Shown piece by piece: positions 51,279 to 60,654 of a DNA stretch of 64,000 nucleotides. The notes beneath the pieces were generated by a model. That model saw only the letters and a list, made by a program, of their open reading frames with translations. It did not search any database and was not told the origin of the DNA. Position 1 is the first letter of the stretch. Each line of letters opens with the position of its first letter. The position numbers and the translations under genes are program-made. Location of the stretch: assembly GCA_910583615.1 (NCBI GenBank), contig CAJTXP010000004.1, positions 1-64,000 of the forward strand, written 5' to 3'. The DNA is from an uncultured Lachnospiraceae bacterium. GTDB taxonomy: Bacteria > Bacillota > Clostridia > Lachnospirales > Lachnospiraceae.

Positions 51279-53282
51279 TCACTTCATCCCCCTTACTGCA
51301 TTTTTTCCGGCTTTGATCTTGGTGACTAACGGGATCTTGGAGGAACAGATGTACTCACAGCATCTGCACTCGATACAATCCATGATGTTCATGTCCTTAT
51401 CGCCCTGCCAGTTCTCCTCATCCGCAAATTTTGCGAAATACAGCGGAGACAGTTCCATCGGACAGACATCCGCGCAGCGTCCGCACTTGATACACGGCTG
51501 CTCCGCTGTATGGTCCGTATCTACCACGATGATACCGTTGGAGCCCTTCATGATCGGCGCGTTCGTATCGTTCATGACGAATCCCATCATGGGGCCGCCT
51601 GCCTTGATCGTAACATCCTCGCCTGTGATACCGCCGCAGTGGTCGATCAGCTCCTGGGTAATGGTACCGATCTTCACAATATAATTGCCCGGCTTCTTCA
51701 GATTCTCGCCGGTTACGGTCGTCACACGCTCCACAAGCGGCATGCCTTTCTGAATCGCGTCAGAGATCGCTTTCGTGGTACTGATGTTGCTCACCACGCA
51801 GCCTACGTCTGCGGGAAGCCCCCCGCGCGGAACCTGTCTTCCCATCACGCGTTTGATCAGCATCTTCTCAGCGCCCTGCGGATATTTCGTCTTTGCCACT
51901 ACCACTTCCAGGTTTTCGCAGTCCGCAGTCTTTGCCTTCATCAGTTCGATGGCATCCGGCTTGTTATCTTCAATCACGATAATTCCTTTTTTCGCGTCTA
52001 CCGTCTTGACAATTGCCTTCAGGCCGAAGATTACGTCGTCTGCAAACTCCAGAAGCACTCTGTGGTCCGCGGTCAGAAGCGGTTCGCACTCGCATCCGTT
52101 CAGCAGCACGGCATCGATGGGCTTGTTGGGTTTTAACTTGACAGAAGTCGGGAATCCCGCTCCGCCCATACCGACGATTCCGCTTTCACGGACAATATCG
52201 ATAATCTCGTCCGGAGTCAGGCTGTCAAGATCCTTATGGGATTTTACAGATTCGTGCAGAGTATTTTTTCCATCAGACTCAATCACAACAGACAGGCATT
52301 CGCCTCTTGTTGCATGCGGATGGTTCTCGATGGCCGTCACTGTTCCGCTGACACTGGAATGAACCGGAGCGCTGATAAATCCTGCCTGCTCGCCGATCAC
52401 CTGACCGACTTTCACGGTATCGCCCACCTGCACCACAGGATTGGCCGGAGCGCCCGCGTGCATGGACAGCGGAATGACCACGGTCTTCGGATCCGGAAAT
52501 CTTTCCAGCGGAATATGCTCGGTAAATTCCTTCCGCTCCGACGGATGGATGCCGCCGTAATAGCCTTCCAGCCTGTTCTCGCGGATGGACTTTACATAAT
52601 CGTTTACAAACTTAAAGTCAACTTTGGAATAGTCACGAAGCTGGACGGGCTGATCCAGGAACTCGGAAAGGCGTCCCTGTTTTTCCAGTCTTTTGTAGAT
52701 TTTCTCCCATGCGCAGTCCTTGTTGGGATCCACTTCGCATTTGCCGTTCTTCGCGCCGCCGCACTGGCCGTTGACCAGGCTCTTGGAACAGTCCACGATG
52801 GGACAGATGCCGCCGGTCACGTTCAGATAACACTGTGCGCATGCATCACAGCTTTTCTTCGTCAGAGCCATGCCGTGATGTCCTGTATAGTTCAGGGAAT
52901 CGCTGGCTGCGTAAACGGATTTTCCTGTCAGATCCGCAACCGTCTGAATGCCCAGTCCGCAGGACGCCACCAGAATATGTTCGGTCCCCTCCGGGATCAT
53001 ATCCTGTAACTTTCTCGCTGTCTGGGTACTGTTGCACAGAAAATCAACTCTTGCAGTACCTGTAACGGTCTTTCCCTGTTCAGTGACAAGCTTTTCAAGC
53101 TCACCGCATTCTGGTTCGTCAATGGTTTCGAATTCCTTGAAGCACTTGTTGCAGGCAATGATGAACAGGTTGTCAACATCAGCCAGTAATGACACCAGTT
53201 CGTCGCTGCTTTTCAACTTATACTTAGTATAGTTTTCCAATTGCTCACCTTCCTTATCTTTATTTGCAAAACCGATACTCAT
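51279..53282 (-). CDS. rnfC2: RnfC2: MetV-like domain fused to RnfC NADH-binding subunit
   Basis: This 667-residue protein has two parts. Residues about 15-225 resemble MetV (FIIACNKCFKEFE, ILVASCGLGIQTVADL, CYLNVTGGICPIVDCSKSL). The remainder is RnfC-like: GGIHPSERKE, GGAGFPTSVKL, NGCECEPLLTADHRV and VPRGGLPADVGCVVSN, plus two [4Fe-4S] motifs (CIKCGRCADVCP, CIECRCCEYIC). It should take NADH electrons to MetV/MetF, as proposed for Acetobacterium. The start at 53282 has AAAGGA; a TTG at 53240 behind AAGGAAGGTGAG is a serious alternative. It is first in the operon. Confidence 0.88.
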   Translation of the reverse strand: MSIGFANKDKEGEQLENYTKYKLKSSDELVSLLADVDNLFIIACNKCFKEFETIDEPECGELEKLVTEQGKTVTGTARVDFLCNSTQTARKLQDMIPEGTEHILVASCGLGIQTVADLTGKSVYAASDSLNYTGHHGMALTKKSCDACAQCYLNVTGGICPIVDCSKSLVNGQCGGAKNGKCEVDPNKDCAWEKIYKRLEKQGRLSEFLDQPVQLRDYSKVDFKFVNDYVKSIRENRLEGYYGGIHPSERKEFTEHIPLERFPDPKTVVIPLSMHAGAPANPVVQVGDTVKVGQVIGEQAGFISAPVHSSVSGTVTAIENHPHATRGECLSVVIESDGKNTLHESVKSHKDLDSLTPDEIIDIVRESGIVGMGGAGFPTSVKLKPNKPIDAVLLNGCECEPLLTADHRVLLEFADDVIFGLKAIVKTVDAKKGIIVIEDNKPDAIELMKAKTADCENLEVVVAKTKYPQGAEKMLIKRVMGRQVPRGGLPADVGCVVSNISTTKAISDAIQKGMPLVERVTTVTGENLKKPGNYIVKIGTITQELIDHCGGITGEDVTIKAGGPMMGFVMNDTNAPIMKGSNGIIVVDTDHTAEQPCIKCGRCADVCPMELSPLYFAKFADEENWQGDKDMNIMDCIECRCCEYICSSKIPLVTKIKAGKNAVRGMK

Positions 53283-53369
53283 TCGTTTTTGTCCTTTTTT
53301 CATCCTCTGCACTTTGAAGAAAAAACAACAACCGGCAAATAAGTCAGCTTTGTATTTAACACCGCTTTC

Positions 53370-53408
53370 AGTATAATACAGATTCACCATATTTTCCAGT
53401 GAAAATAT
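53370..53408 (-). promoter_or_regulatory. Probable rnfC2 promoter with dyad
   Basis: On the minus strand TGGAAA, 17 bases and TATACT. The -35 overlaps the perfect dyad ATATTTTC-CAGT-GAAAATAT (53389-53408). The region is AT-rich, so confidence is modest. Confidence 0.4.
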
Positions 53409-53465
53409 ATATTTTTTTGTAAAAAATTTTTACCAGTGACACCGGTCATTTTTGTGCGGCAGAAA

Positions 53466-53504
53466 AGCCCGGAAAAACAGGCTTTCCGCTGTTTTCCGGG
53501 CTTT
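53466..53504 (-). terminator. Terminator after the MerR gene
   Basis: GCCCGGAAAACAGC pairs with the GCCTGTTTTTCCGGGC side (small bulge) and is followed by TTTTCT on the minus strand. Confidence 0.75.
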
Positions 53505-53545
53505 CCATCCCATGCGTGCGGTTGTGGTTCGGTTTCTTCGCCTGT

Positions 53546-54373
53546 CTACCGGAGAAAATTCCACGCAAACAGCGGAATCAGGCATACTCCCATGAGCAGC
53601 CCGAGCGTGACGCTGCCGCTGACTGCAATAAAATATAAAAACAACGCTGCAGGTATCAGGCAGGCCCCGCATATACGGAACCATTTTCTTCTTCCTTCCG
53701 GTACGCCCTTCAGTTCTTCCTCCAGCTCCTCCGGATGGGTCATCGTACACCGGATACATGCGCCAAAACGGCCAAACCTGCGCACAGCGGTATATTCCAC
53801 CCCGTCGATCTCAAATATTGGATACATGCTTTCTTTTGTAATCACAAGATCCAGGTTGTTTTCACGTGCATATTCGAACAGCGCCTCGGAAAATTCCGCG
53901 GGCGTCAGCGCCATATTGTTCGGAACGAAAGAGAACTTCCTTTTTCTCTCTGCCTTCGCCAGTTTTTTGTAATCGTCCACAATCATCATAAATCTTCCCC
54001 CCTGTGCTTCCATTTTTTCCATTTCTTCGAGAACAGCTTCCGTATCCAGAGCAGACAGTTCGGTATGGACCAGTTTTCTGCAGATACTGATTCCTGCCTT
54101 CAGTTCTTTCTGACGCTTCTCCAGTTGTTCCAGATGTCTCCTCATCTGTTCTTCCAGAGAAATTCTCTCCTCCAGTATTTCCCGGATCTCTTCGATGGAG
54201 ACGTCCAGCTTCCGAAGCATCCGGATCGTCTTCAGGGTCTTTTCGTCTTCTTCCGTATATTCCCGATAGTTGTTCGAATCGTTCCGCTTTGGATGGAGCA
54301 GCCCCTTTTTCTCATAGAAACGTATGTTCTGTTTTGTGATACCAGTTCTTTTTTCCAGTTCCTGAATGTTCAT
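53546..54373 (-). CDS. MerR-family regulator with membrane C-terminus
   Basis: The protein has 275 residues. The N-terminal MerR helix-turn-helix (MNIQELEKRTGITKQNIRFY, about 1-70) and a long coiled coil (about 75-120) are followed by a central domain (about 130-215, ending in CIRCTMTHPEELEEEL). Two membrane segments sit at the C-terminus (ACLIPAALFLYFIAV, LGLLMGVCLIPLFAW). The start at 54373 has GGGAGG eight bases upstream. A membrane-bound MerR divergent from a BceAB-like exporter suggests sensing of envelope stress or a peptide antibiotic. Its own promoter has the 19-base spacer typical of MerR targets. Confidence 0.85.
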   Translation of the reverse strand: MNIQELEKRTGITKQNIRFYEKKGLLHPKRNDSNNYREYTEEDEKTLKTIRMLRKLDVSIEEIREILEERISLEEQMRRHLEQLEKRQKELKAGISICRKLVHTELSALDTEAVLEEMEKMEAQGGRFMMIVDDYKKLAKAERKRKFSFVPNNMALTPAEFSEALFEYARENNLDLVITKESMYPIFEIDGVEYTAVRRFGRFGACIRCTMTHPEELEEELKGVPEGRRKWFRICGACLIPAALFLYFIAVSGSVTLGLLMGVCLIPLFAWNFLR

Positions 54374-54403
54374 CCTGCGCACCTCCCGGCTTCTGATAAC
54401 CCC

Positions 54404-54434
54404 ACTATAAAGGATATACCTGGTATAAGGTCAA
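54404..54434 (-). promoter_or_regulatory. MerR-type autoregulated promoter
   Basis: On the minus strand TTGACC, a 19-base spacer and TATAGT. The spacer is centred on the perfect palindrome TATACC-A-GGTATA. Overlong 19-base spacing with a central dyad is the hallmark of MerR-controlled promoters, which need the regulator's DNA twist to fire. Confidence 0.82.
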
Positions 54435-54538
54435 GGGTTTTTACAATTCTTTTTCCATTTTCCTTTCAGCGGCTGTAAGTGTTCTTCTTTCTTTCCTTAT
54501 GCTATGATAGTTCCAGAAGCAAAGGAGGTAAAACGAAA

Positions 54539-55312
54539 ATGGAACCTGTTCTAAAGATTGAATCTTTAAAGAAATATTACGGCAGATCGAAAAATCAGAC
54601 GAAAGCCCTGGACGGCATCTCGTTTCAGGTCATGCCCGGAGAATTTCTGGGCATCATGGGGAGCAGCGGCTCCGGCAAATCCACCCTGCTGAACTGTATC
54701 GCCACCGTGACCAGGCCGGACAGCGGCAGCATCACCATGAACGGCAGGCAGATCCAGACGCTGAAAGGAGCAGAGCTGGCCGACTATCGGGGAAAGGAGA
54801 TTGGATACCTGTTTCAGAATTTTGAACTGCTGGATAATCTGACCGGACGGGAAAACATTCTGCTCCCGCCGTCTCTGCACGGAGTACCGGAGAGGGAAAG
54901 CCGGAAGCGTCTGGAACATCTGGCGTCTTATCTGGGAGTGACCGATGTTCTGCCAAAATTCCCCGCCCAGATGTCCGGCGGCCAGAAACAGCGGATCGCA
55001 GCCGCCCGGGCGCTGATCCTGAACCCGGGACTCATCCTTGCGGATGAACCGACCGGCGCTCTGGATTCCGGAAACGCCAAAGCACTGATGGAAAAGCTCT
55101 CCTGCCTGAACCAGAAGGAAAACGCCGCCATTTTGATAGTAACCCACGATTCCGGCGCCGCCAGCTACTGCAGGCGAATTCTTTTCATTCAGGACGGCGT
55201 GATTTTCCATGAACTCCGCAGATGCATTCCGGAGGAGTCCAGACAGGAGTTCTATTCCCGGATTTTAAATGTCATGGCGCAGTTGGGAGGTGGCAGTGCA
55301 AATGTTCTTTAA
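54539..55312 (+). CDS. BceA-like antimicrobial peptide ABC transporter ATPase
   Basis: This 257-residue ABC ATPase of the MacB/BceA type has Walker A GIMGSSGSGKSTLL, Q-loop YLFQNFELL, signature MSGGQKQRIAAARAL, Walker B LILADEPTGALD and the His-switch IVTHDS. The start at 54539 has AAAGGAGG. It overlaps the permease gene by 11 bases. With the BceB-like permease and BceRS-like regulators it should counter peptide antibiotics such as bacitracin or lantibiotics. Confidence 0.88.
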   Translation: MEPVLKIESLKKYYGRSKNQTKALDGISFQVMPGEFLGIMGSSGSGKSTLLNCIATVTRPDSGSITMNGRQIQTLKGAELADYRGKEIGYLFQNFELLDNLTGRENILLPPSLHGVPERESRKRLEHLASYLGVTDVLPKFPAQMSGGQKQRIAAARALILNPGLILADEPTGALDSGNAKALMEKLSCLNQKENAAILIVTHDSGAASYCRRILFIQDGVIFHELRRCIPEESRQEFYSRILNVMAQLGGGSANVL

Positions 55313-57368
55313 ACTGGTCTCTTTGAACAGCCGCCGGAGCCGGAAGGAAAACGGACTGTTTTTCAGTTCTCTTCTGATCTCGGTCCTGGCGTTCTACATG
55401 ATTCTGTCACTGCCGCAGCAGGATGTCATGCTTTTTCTGAACCGGATGGAATCCTACGCCATAGACCGGCTGCTGTCCATGATCCCCATCTTATATGGCG
55501 TAACCCTGTTCCTCCTGTTCTTCCTCATCTATTATGCCGGCAGATACCAGCTGGAACGGCGCAGGCATGAATTCGGCGTCTGCCTGATGCTGGGTATGCG
55601 CCGCGGCAGGCTGTTTGCCATGCTCCTTCTGGAGGAACTGGGCAGCAGCCTCCTCTCTCTGGCCGTCGGGCTGCCTGCCGCCGTCCTGTTATCAGAGTTG
55701 GTCAGCCTGGTCACGGTCAGACTGACCGGCATCGGAATCATCGGGCATCAGACGACCCTTTCCTGGAAAGCAGTGCTGTGGACAGCCGCCGGGTTTCTTT
55801 TGATCCGTCTGGCCGCCTTTCTCATACTCAGCGGAAGGATCAGCCGTCAGGAGATCGACTCCCTTCTGGCTGACGCCCCGGAGGACGCCGAAAAGCAGAC
55901 GGCTTCCCCTCTTCATGCAGCCGCCATCCTGGCCGGCGTTCTCTGCCTGGCCGCCGCCTATGGGCTGGCGATTAGCGGAACGGCCTGGTCCGGCGTCCGA
56001 ACCATGGGAACGACCGTCGCCTTCGGACTTCTGGGAACCTTTCTTTTCTTCCGGGGACTACGTTTTCCCATGGAACTTGTCCTAAAGTCCGGAAGAAGAA
56101 AAGACCGCAGGCTCCATGTCTTCCACATGCGTCAGATTCAGGAGACGGTGATCCGCCGCTCGAATACCCTTGCCGTCTGTTCTCTGCTGATCCTTGCCGC
56201 CCTGTGCTGTTTCGGAGCCGGCGTGTCCATCTTCCGATATTACGGACAGTCGGAGCCTTATGTCCTGGCTTATACGTTTACCGGCATGGACAGCGAAAAG
56301 GACGCGGAGACGGTCCGGCAGACGCTGACCGCTTACGGTCTGGACGCGCCGTTCTCGGATCTGTTCGAGATGAGAATCGGCCATATCCGTACAACAGAGG
56401 ATTATGAGCATGCGTTTCAGATGGAGCCGGTCATGTCCGCACTGCGGAATATGCCCCCTTCCACCGATACGGAAGTACTGCTCAACAATCTTAGCTATGC
56501 AACCTGCCCGTATCTGATCTCCCTTGACAGCTACAACCGGCTTCTGTCCGCCGCCGGTATGCAGGAGCTTACTCTGGCGCAGGGAGAAGCCGCCGTCTAC
56601 ATGAACCGCGGCTTTACGACTCCCGCACAGATCGAACTGCTTGACCGTATTCTGGAATCCGAACCGGAAGCGGTGCTGGACCAGGAGACGATCCGTCTGA
56701 CCAGAACCATCCAGACAGTCAATCTGGTCGCAGACCGCTCCATCACCCTGTCCTTTGCACTGATCCTGCCGGATGACAGATTCGAATACTATACCCAGGG
56801 AACCTGCAGCATCTATCTCAACGGCGTCCTTGCAGAGGAAACAGAAGCACAGGCCGGCCTTCTGGCGGTCATCTCAGATCTGAACGATAAGTTCGACCGG
56901 ACCGGCCTCTCCTATGAAAGCTATCTGCAGAATATGGGACGGCAGCTCTTCTACATGGTAGCTGCCAGCTACATCACTCTTTATCTGGCGGTCATCTTTC
57001 TGCTCATCGCCAATACGGTCATCGGCGTACAGTTTCTCATGGGACAGCAGAAATCCGGCCGCCGATACAGAACATTAGTTCGACTCGGAGCCGCATATGA
57101 GACACTGTGCAGGTCCGCCGGGAAACAGATCCACTGGTATTTCGGCATTCCCGCCGTTGTCGCCGTATGCAGCAGCCTGTTCGGGGTCTGGTCTCTGCTG
57201 ACCGGGATCCTGCCCTCCTCCGTCAGAAACAGCCATTCTGAAATGCTGCTGATTTCTGCCGCTATGATTCTGGTGCTTTCTGTGATAGAATTGATCTATA
57301 TCATGGCAGTGAAACGCGCCAGCGACCGTTATCTGCTGACGCTGATGGTACCGATGCGGGAAGAATAG
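55302..57368 (+). CDS. BceB-like FtsX-domain ABC permease
   Basis: This 688-residue protein has about ten membrane segments: one N-terminal, three in the first FtsX domain (about 50-190), further pairs, a large extracellular domain of roughly 200 residues (about 320-530), and a C-terminal FtsX domain. That is the BceB plan, where the big loop binds the peptide antibiotic and signals to the kinase. The start at 55302 has GGGAGG nine bases upstream, inside the ATPase gene. Confidence 0.85.
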   Translation: MFFKLVSLNSRRSRKENGLFFSSLLISVLAFYMILSLPQQDVMLFLNRMESYAIDRLLSMIPILYGVTLFLLFFLIYYAGRYQLERRRHEFGVCLMLGMRRGRLFAMLLLEELGSSLLSLAVGLPAAVLLSELVSLVTVRLTGIGIIGHQTTLSWKAVLWTAAGFLLIRLAAFLILSGRISRQEIDSLLADAPEDAEKQTASPLHAAAILAGVLCLAAAYGLAISGTAWSGVRTMGTTVAFGLLGTFLFFRGLRFPMELVLKSGRRKDRRLHVFHMRQIQETVIRRSNTLAVCSLLILAALCCFGAGVSIFRYYGQSEPYVLAYTFTGMDSEKDAETVRQTLTAYGLDAPFSDLFEMRIGHIRTTEDYEHAFQMEPVMSALRNMPPSTDTEVLLNNLSYATCPYLISLDSYNRLLSAAGMQELTLAQGEAAVYMNRGFTTPAQIELLDRILESEPEAVLDQETIRLTRTIQTVNLVADRSITLSFALILPDDRFEYYTQGTCSIYLNGVLAEETEAQAGLLAVISDLNDKFDRTGLSYESYLQNMGRQLFYMVAASYITLYLAVIFLLIANTVIGVQFLMGQQKSGRRYRTLVRLGAAYETLCRSAGKQIHWYFGIPAVVAVCSSLFGVWSLLTGILPSSVRNSHSEMLLISAAMILVLSVIELIYIMAVKRASDRYLLTLMVPMREE

Positions 57369-57412
57369 CCCCCGGCTGACCATTTCCATTGTAAAAAGGG
57401 AAGGAGAACTGT

Positions 57413-58093
57413 ATGAAACAGATTGCCGTTGTAGAAGATGAGATTTTTATGCGGGAGGAATTATCCGACATTCTGCAAAAGGCCGGCTACCGCGTTCTGG
57501 AAATCACGGAATTTCATCAGGCGGCCGATCAGCTTCTTGCGCTCTCTCCCGACCTGGTCCTGCTGGATCTAAACCTGCCCCAGACGGGCGGATTTCCGAT
57601 CTGCCGGGAGATCAAGCAGAAAAGCGCCATCCCTGTGCTTGTGCTCACCTCCCGGGACCAGATGCGGGACGAACTGCACGCTCTGGAGCTTGGGGCGGAC
57701 GAATACCTGACAAAACCATGCCGGAAGGAACGTCTGCTCGCCCGGGTGGCCAATGTACTGAAACGCTACGAGGGCCGGCCCAATCTGCTGGAAGGCCCCG
57801 GGTTCCTGCTGGACCGGCAGACCTACACCCTGTACATCCATAACCGCTCCGTAGTCCTTCCCAAAAATCAGGGAAAGCTTCTGGAAGTATTCGTCAATCA
57901 CGGCGGCGAAACCGTCTCCAGGGACGCGCTCTGCCTCGCCCTCTGGGAAACTACGGAGTTTATTGACGAAAACGCCCTTCAGGTCAATCTGACCCGATTG
58001 AAAAAGAACATGGCAAAACTCGGAATGCCGCAGCAGATCGTCCCGGTCCGCGGAATCGGCTACCGGCTTCTGCCGGAAGGAGGCTCCTTATGA
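57413..58093 (+). CDS. OmpR-family response regulator, BceR-like
   Basis: This 226-residue protein has a receiver domain (IAVVEDEIFMREEL, phospho-Asp in LVLLDLNLPQTGG, Lys in YLTKPCRK) and a winged-helix OmpR/PhoB domain (about 130-222, ending VPVRGIGYRLLP). The start has AAGGAG. Its stop overlaps the kinase start. It is placed as in bceRS-bceAB loci and should activate the exporter. Confidence 0.9.
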   Translation: MKQIAVVEDEIFMREELSDILQKAGYRVLEITEFHQAADQLLALSPDLVLLDLNLPQTGGFPICREIKQKSAIPVLVLTSRDQMRDELHALELGADEYLTKPCRKERLLARVANVLKRYEGRPNLLEGPGFLLDRQTYTLYIHNRSVVLPKNQGKLLEVFVNHGGETVSRDALCLALWETTEFIDENALQVNLTRLKKNMAKLGMPQQIVPVRGIGYRLLPEGGSL

Positions 58094-59100
58094 AACAATG
58101 GCCCAACACGCTCCTGCAGTATGTGCCGTGGCTGCTTCTGCTGCTTGGAGCCGATGCATTTGCAGCGCTGCTTCTGTGGATCGCGGATGTACAGGCATTT
58201 TACTCCCTTGCTTCCGTGATCCTGCTGGCCACACTCCTGTTTTTCTCCGCCGTATGCATGGTGCTGATCCGCCGGGAGCAGAAAAGAACGCAGGCGTTCT
58301 CCGATTTTCTTCACAATCCGGATCTGTGCAGCGAAGAAACCCTGTTTCACACCGTCGGCCCGTCGCACCGTGCGTCGATCCGGCTGCTGGGCAGGATTCT
58401 GCGCGGCATGCAGGACGACTATGCCCGTCTTCAGACGCAGATCGGCGACCAGGAAGAATATGTGGAGGCGTGGGCGCATGAAGCAAAGACCCCGCTTTCT
58501 CTGCTGACTCTGCTTCTGGACAACCGCCGGGATGAACTGTCCGACGATCTGAGTTTTAAACTGGACCATATCCGGAACCGCCTGCAGGAATCCGTGGATC
58601 AGATGCTGTTCTACGCACGGCTGAAGGGGGTTCGGAAGGATTACCTGTTTGAACATCTATCGGTCCGCGCCTGTCTGGACGAGGTACTGGACGATTACCG
58701 TCCGCTGCTTCAGGAAAAGCAGTTCCGGGTCCGGCTCGAGCTGTCCGATCACATGGCCTATTCGGACCGGAGAGGGCTGCGCTTCCTTCTGGGACAGATC
58801 ATCAGCAACTCCGTCAAATACTGCAGCCGGGAACCGGAACTGCACATTTTCTCTCTCCGGCAGGACGACCGCTTCCTCCTCTGTATCCGGGACAACGGCA
58901 TCGGCGTGCGAAGCTGCGACCTTCCATGGATCTTTGAAAAGGGATTTACCGGCGATTCCGGTGAAGGGAGAAAAAAAGCCACCGGAATGGGCCTGTATCT
59001 CGCAGACGAAATGGCCAGAGAACTGAACCTGACGCTGGAAGCCCGCTCCCGGTGGGGAGAAGGCTTCGAGATACGGATTTCTTTTCCGGTGGTTTTATAA
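58090..59100 (+). CDS. Intramembrane-sensing histidine kinase, BceS-like
   Basis: This 336-residue kinase has two closely spaced N-terminal membrane helices (about 12-30 and 36-55) with almost no extracellular loop, the BceS layout that relies on the transporter for sensing. The phospho-His is in YVEAWAHEAKTPLSLL. The ATPase domain has GQIISNSVKYCS, LCIRDNGIGVRS, FEKGFTGDSG and ATGMGLYLADEM. It is coupled to the regulator by a 4-base overlap. Confidence 0.9.
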   Translation: MKQWPNTLLQYVPWLLLLLGADAFAALLLWIADVQAFYSLASVILLATLLFFSAVCMVLIRREQKRTQAFSDFLHNPDLCSEETLFHTVGPSHRASIRLLGRILRGMQDDYARLQTQIGDQEEYVEAWAHEAKTPLSLLTLLLDNRRDELSDDLSFKLDHIRNRLQESVDQMLFYARLKGVRKDYLFEHLSVRACLDEVLDDYRPLLQEKQFRVRLELSDHMAYSDRRGLRFLLGQIISNSVKYCSREPELHIFSLRQDDRFLLCIRDNGIGVRSCDLPWIFEKGFTGDSGEGRKKATGMGLYLADEMARELNLTLEARSRWGEGFEIRISFPVVL

Positions 59101-59132
59101 ATCTGTTTCCTGTCAAACGTTCGGAAAAACGC

Positions 59133-60641
59133 TTAATATCTCTTAATCTTCTTCGACGGCGTTTTGGGGAACTCGGTCTCCCGCACCTTCAGACGATAGA
59201 TCTTCTTATAGGCCGGAGCGTTTTTGTTCCAGTCGTCGATAAGCTCCTGCAGCGCGGCGCGTACATCCTGCACGCCTTTTTTCTCCACATACTCCGCATC
59301 CGGGAAGATCTCCGCCTCGATGACGCCCTCGCTTTCGCGAACCAGCACTTCCTGAATAATCGGAGCCTCGGACAGACGGTTCTCCAGCTCCTCCGGAGAG
59401 ACATTCTCGCCGTTTTTCGTGATGATCAGGTTCTTTTTTCTTCCGGTCAGATAGACAAATCCCTCTTCGTCCACATAGCCCAGGTCGCCGGTCCGGAGCC
59501 ATCCGTCCACCAGCGTCTCTTCCGTCTCCTTCGGCATCTGGTAGTATCCCTGCATGACGCTGCTGCCCCGGACCCACAGCTCCTCATCTACGACCTTCGC
59601 CTCGCAGTTGGGCATAAGCTGTCCCACGGAGCCTTTGCGGATGTTCCAGCTTACGGTGGTGCTGATGACCGGCGCACACTCGGTCATGCCGTATCCCTGC
59701 AGGATCGTAATGCCGTATTTTCCGAACAGGTCCAGCATGGCGGGCGGCATATACGCGCCTCCGCTGCAGATGGTATGGAACTGCTCTCCGAACACCTCCC
59801 GCTTCACGATTTCCGGCGGCAGCGCTGCCGCCTCCTGAAGCTTCTTCGCCATGGTCTCGATCATCAGCGGCACCATCAGGATCACATTGGGCCTGAAGAG
59901 CTTGATGTTCTTCGCCATGCGGATCAGAGAATCGTTGATGCAGATGATGCTGCCAAGGGACAGCCCTTTCAGGATGTCCATGCTGAGGCAGTACGCGTGA
60001 TGAACGGGCAGCACGGATAAAAGCACCGTCCGCTCCGGAAATTTCATATCCAGGCAGGTGGCGTTCTCCGCCAGATTCCGGTGGGTCAGCATGACGCCCT
60101 TGCTCTTCCCGGTCGTTCCCGAGGTAAACATGATGGTCGCCAGATCCTCCGGCTTCGGCTCATACGAACACGCACCTTCATGGGTTTTCAGAAGCTGCCC
60201 AAAAGACAGCGCCTCCCCGTCTTCCGCCGTCTTCTGCATGGAAATGACGGATTTCAGTTTCGGACATTTTGCCTTCGCCGCCAGCATCACGTCTTTGCGG
60301 ACCTCGTCCACCACCAGCACGGCGGCATCCGACCGGTCGATGAGCTCGCACATCTCTTCCAGCGGAAGGGACACATCCAGGGGTACGCACACGTTCCCGC
60401 TGTTCACGGTTCCCAGATACGTCACCAGCCAGGGATAGGACGTCATACCGGTCAGCGCAACATGGCCGCTCTGTACGCCCAGCGCCTCCAGCACTCTGGA
60501 AAAGCTTTCACTGTCCCGTTTCAGGTCCGTATAGGACTTTGCCTCGATGGCATCCTTTCCGATCTTATAGCGGATGGCATCCTCCGCGCCGTAGTTCTGT
60601 TCCGCCTGTACCAGTATCTCACGAATCGTACTTATCGTCAT
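59133..60641 (-). CDS. AMP-dependent acyl ligase loading a carrier protein
   Basis: This 502-residue member of the ANL adenylating family has the phosphate loop TIMFTSGTTGKSKGVMLTHR (about 170-190), GYGMTECAPV, the hinge block GWLRTGDLGYVDEEG, and a C-terminal FPKTPSKKIKRY, where the catalytic Lys is kept although the usual Gly before it is Lys. Such enzymes make an acyl- or aminoacyl-AMP and pass it to CoA or a carrier. The ACP encoded 13 bases upstream is the likely acceptor. The substrate cannot be read from sequence. The start has GGTGGAG. It ends the cluster. Confidence 0.88.
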   Translation of the reverse strand: MTISTIREILVQAEQNYGAEDAIRYKIGKDAIEAKSYTDLKRDSESFSRVLEALGVQSGHVALTGMTSYPWLVTYLGTVNSGNVCVPLDVSLPLEEMCELIDRSDAAVLVVDEVRKDVMLAAKAKCPKLKSVISMQKTAEDGEALSFGQLLKTHEGACSYEPKPEDLATIMFTSGTTGKSKGVMLTHRNLAENATCLDMKFPERTVLLSVLPVHHAYCLSMDILKGLSLGSIICINDSLIRMAKNIKLFRPNVILMVPLMIETMAKKLQEAAALPPEIVKREVFGEQFHTICSGGAYMPPAMLDLFGKYGITILQGYGMTECAPVISTTVSWNIRKGSVGQLMPNCEAKVVDEELWVRGSSVMQGYYQMPKETEETLVDGWLRTGDLGYVDEEGFVYLTGRKKNLIITKNGENVSPEELENRLSEAPIIQEVLVRESEGVIEAEIFPDAEYVEKKGVQDVRAALQELIDDWNKNAPAYKKIYRLKVRETEFPKTPSKKIKRY

Positions 60642-60654
60642 CTCTCCACCTCAT

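Noticed and set aside
53389..53408. CodY box
   Set aside because: CodY sites have one base between TTTTC and GAAAA; here there are four, so the match is not acceptable.
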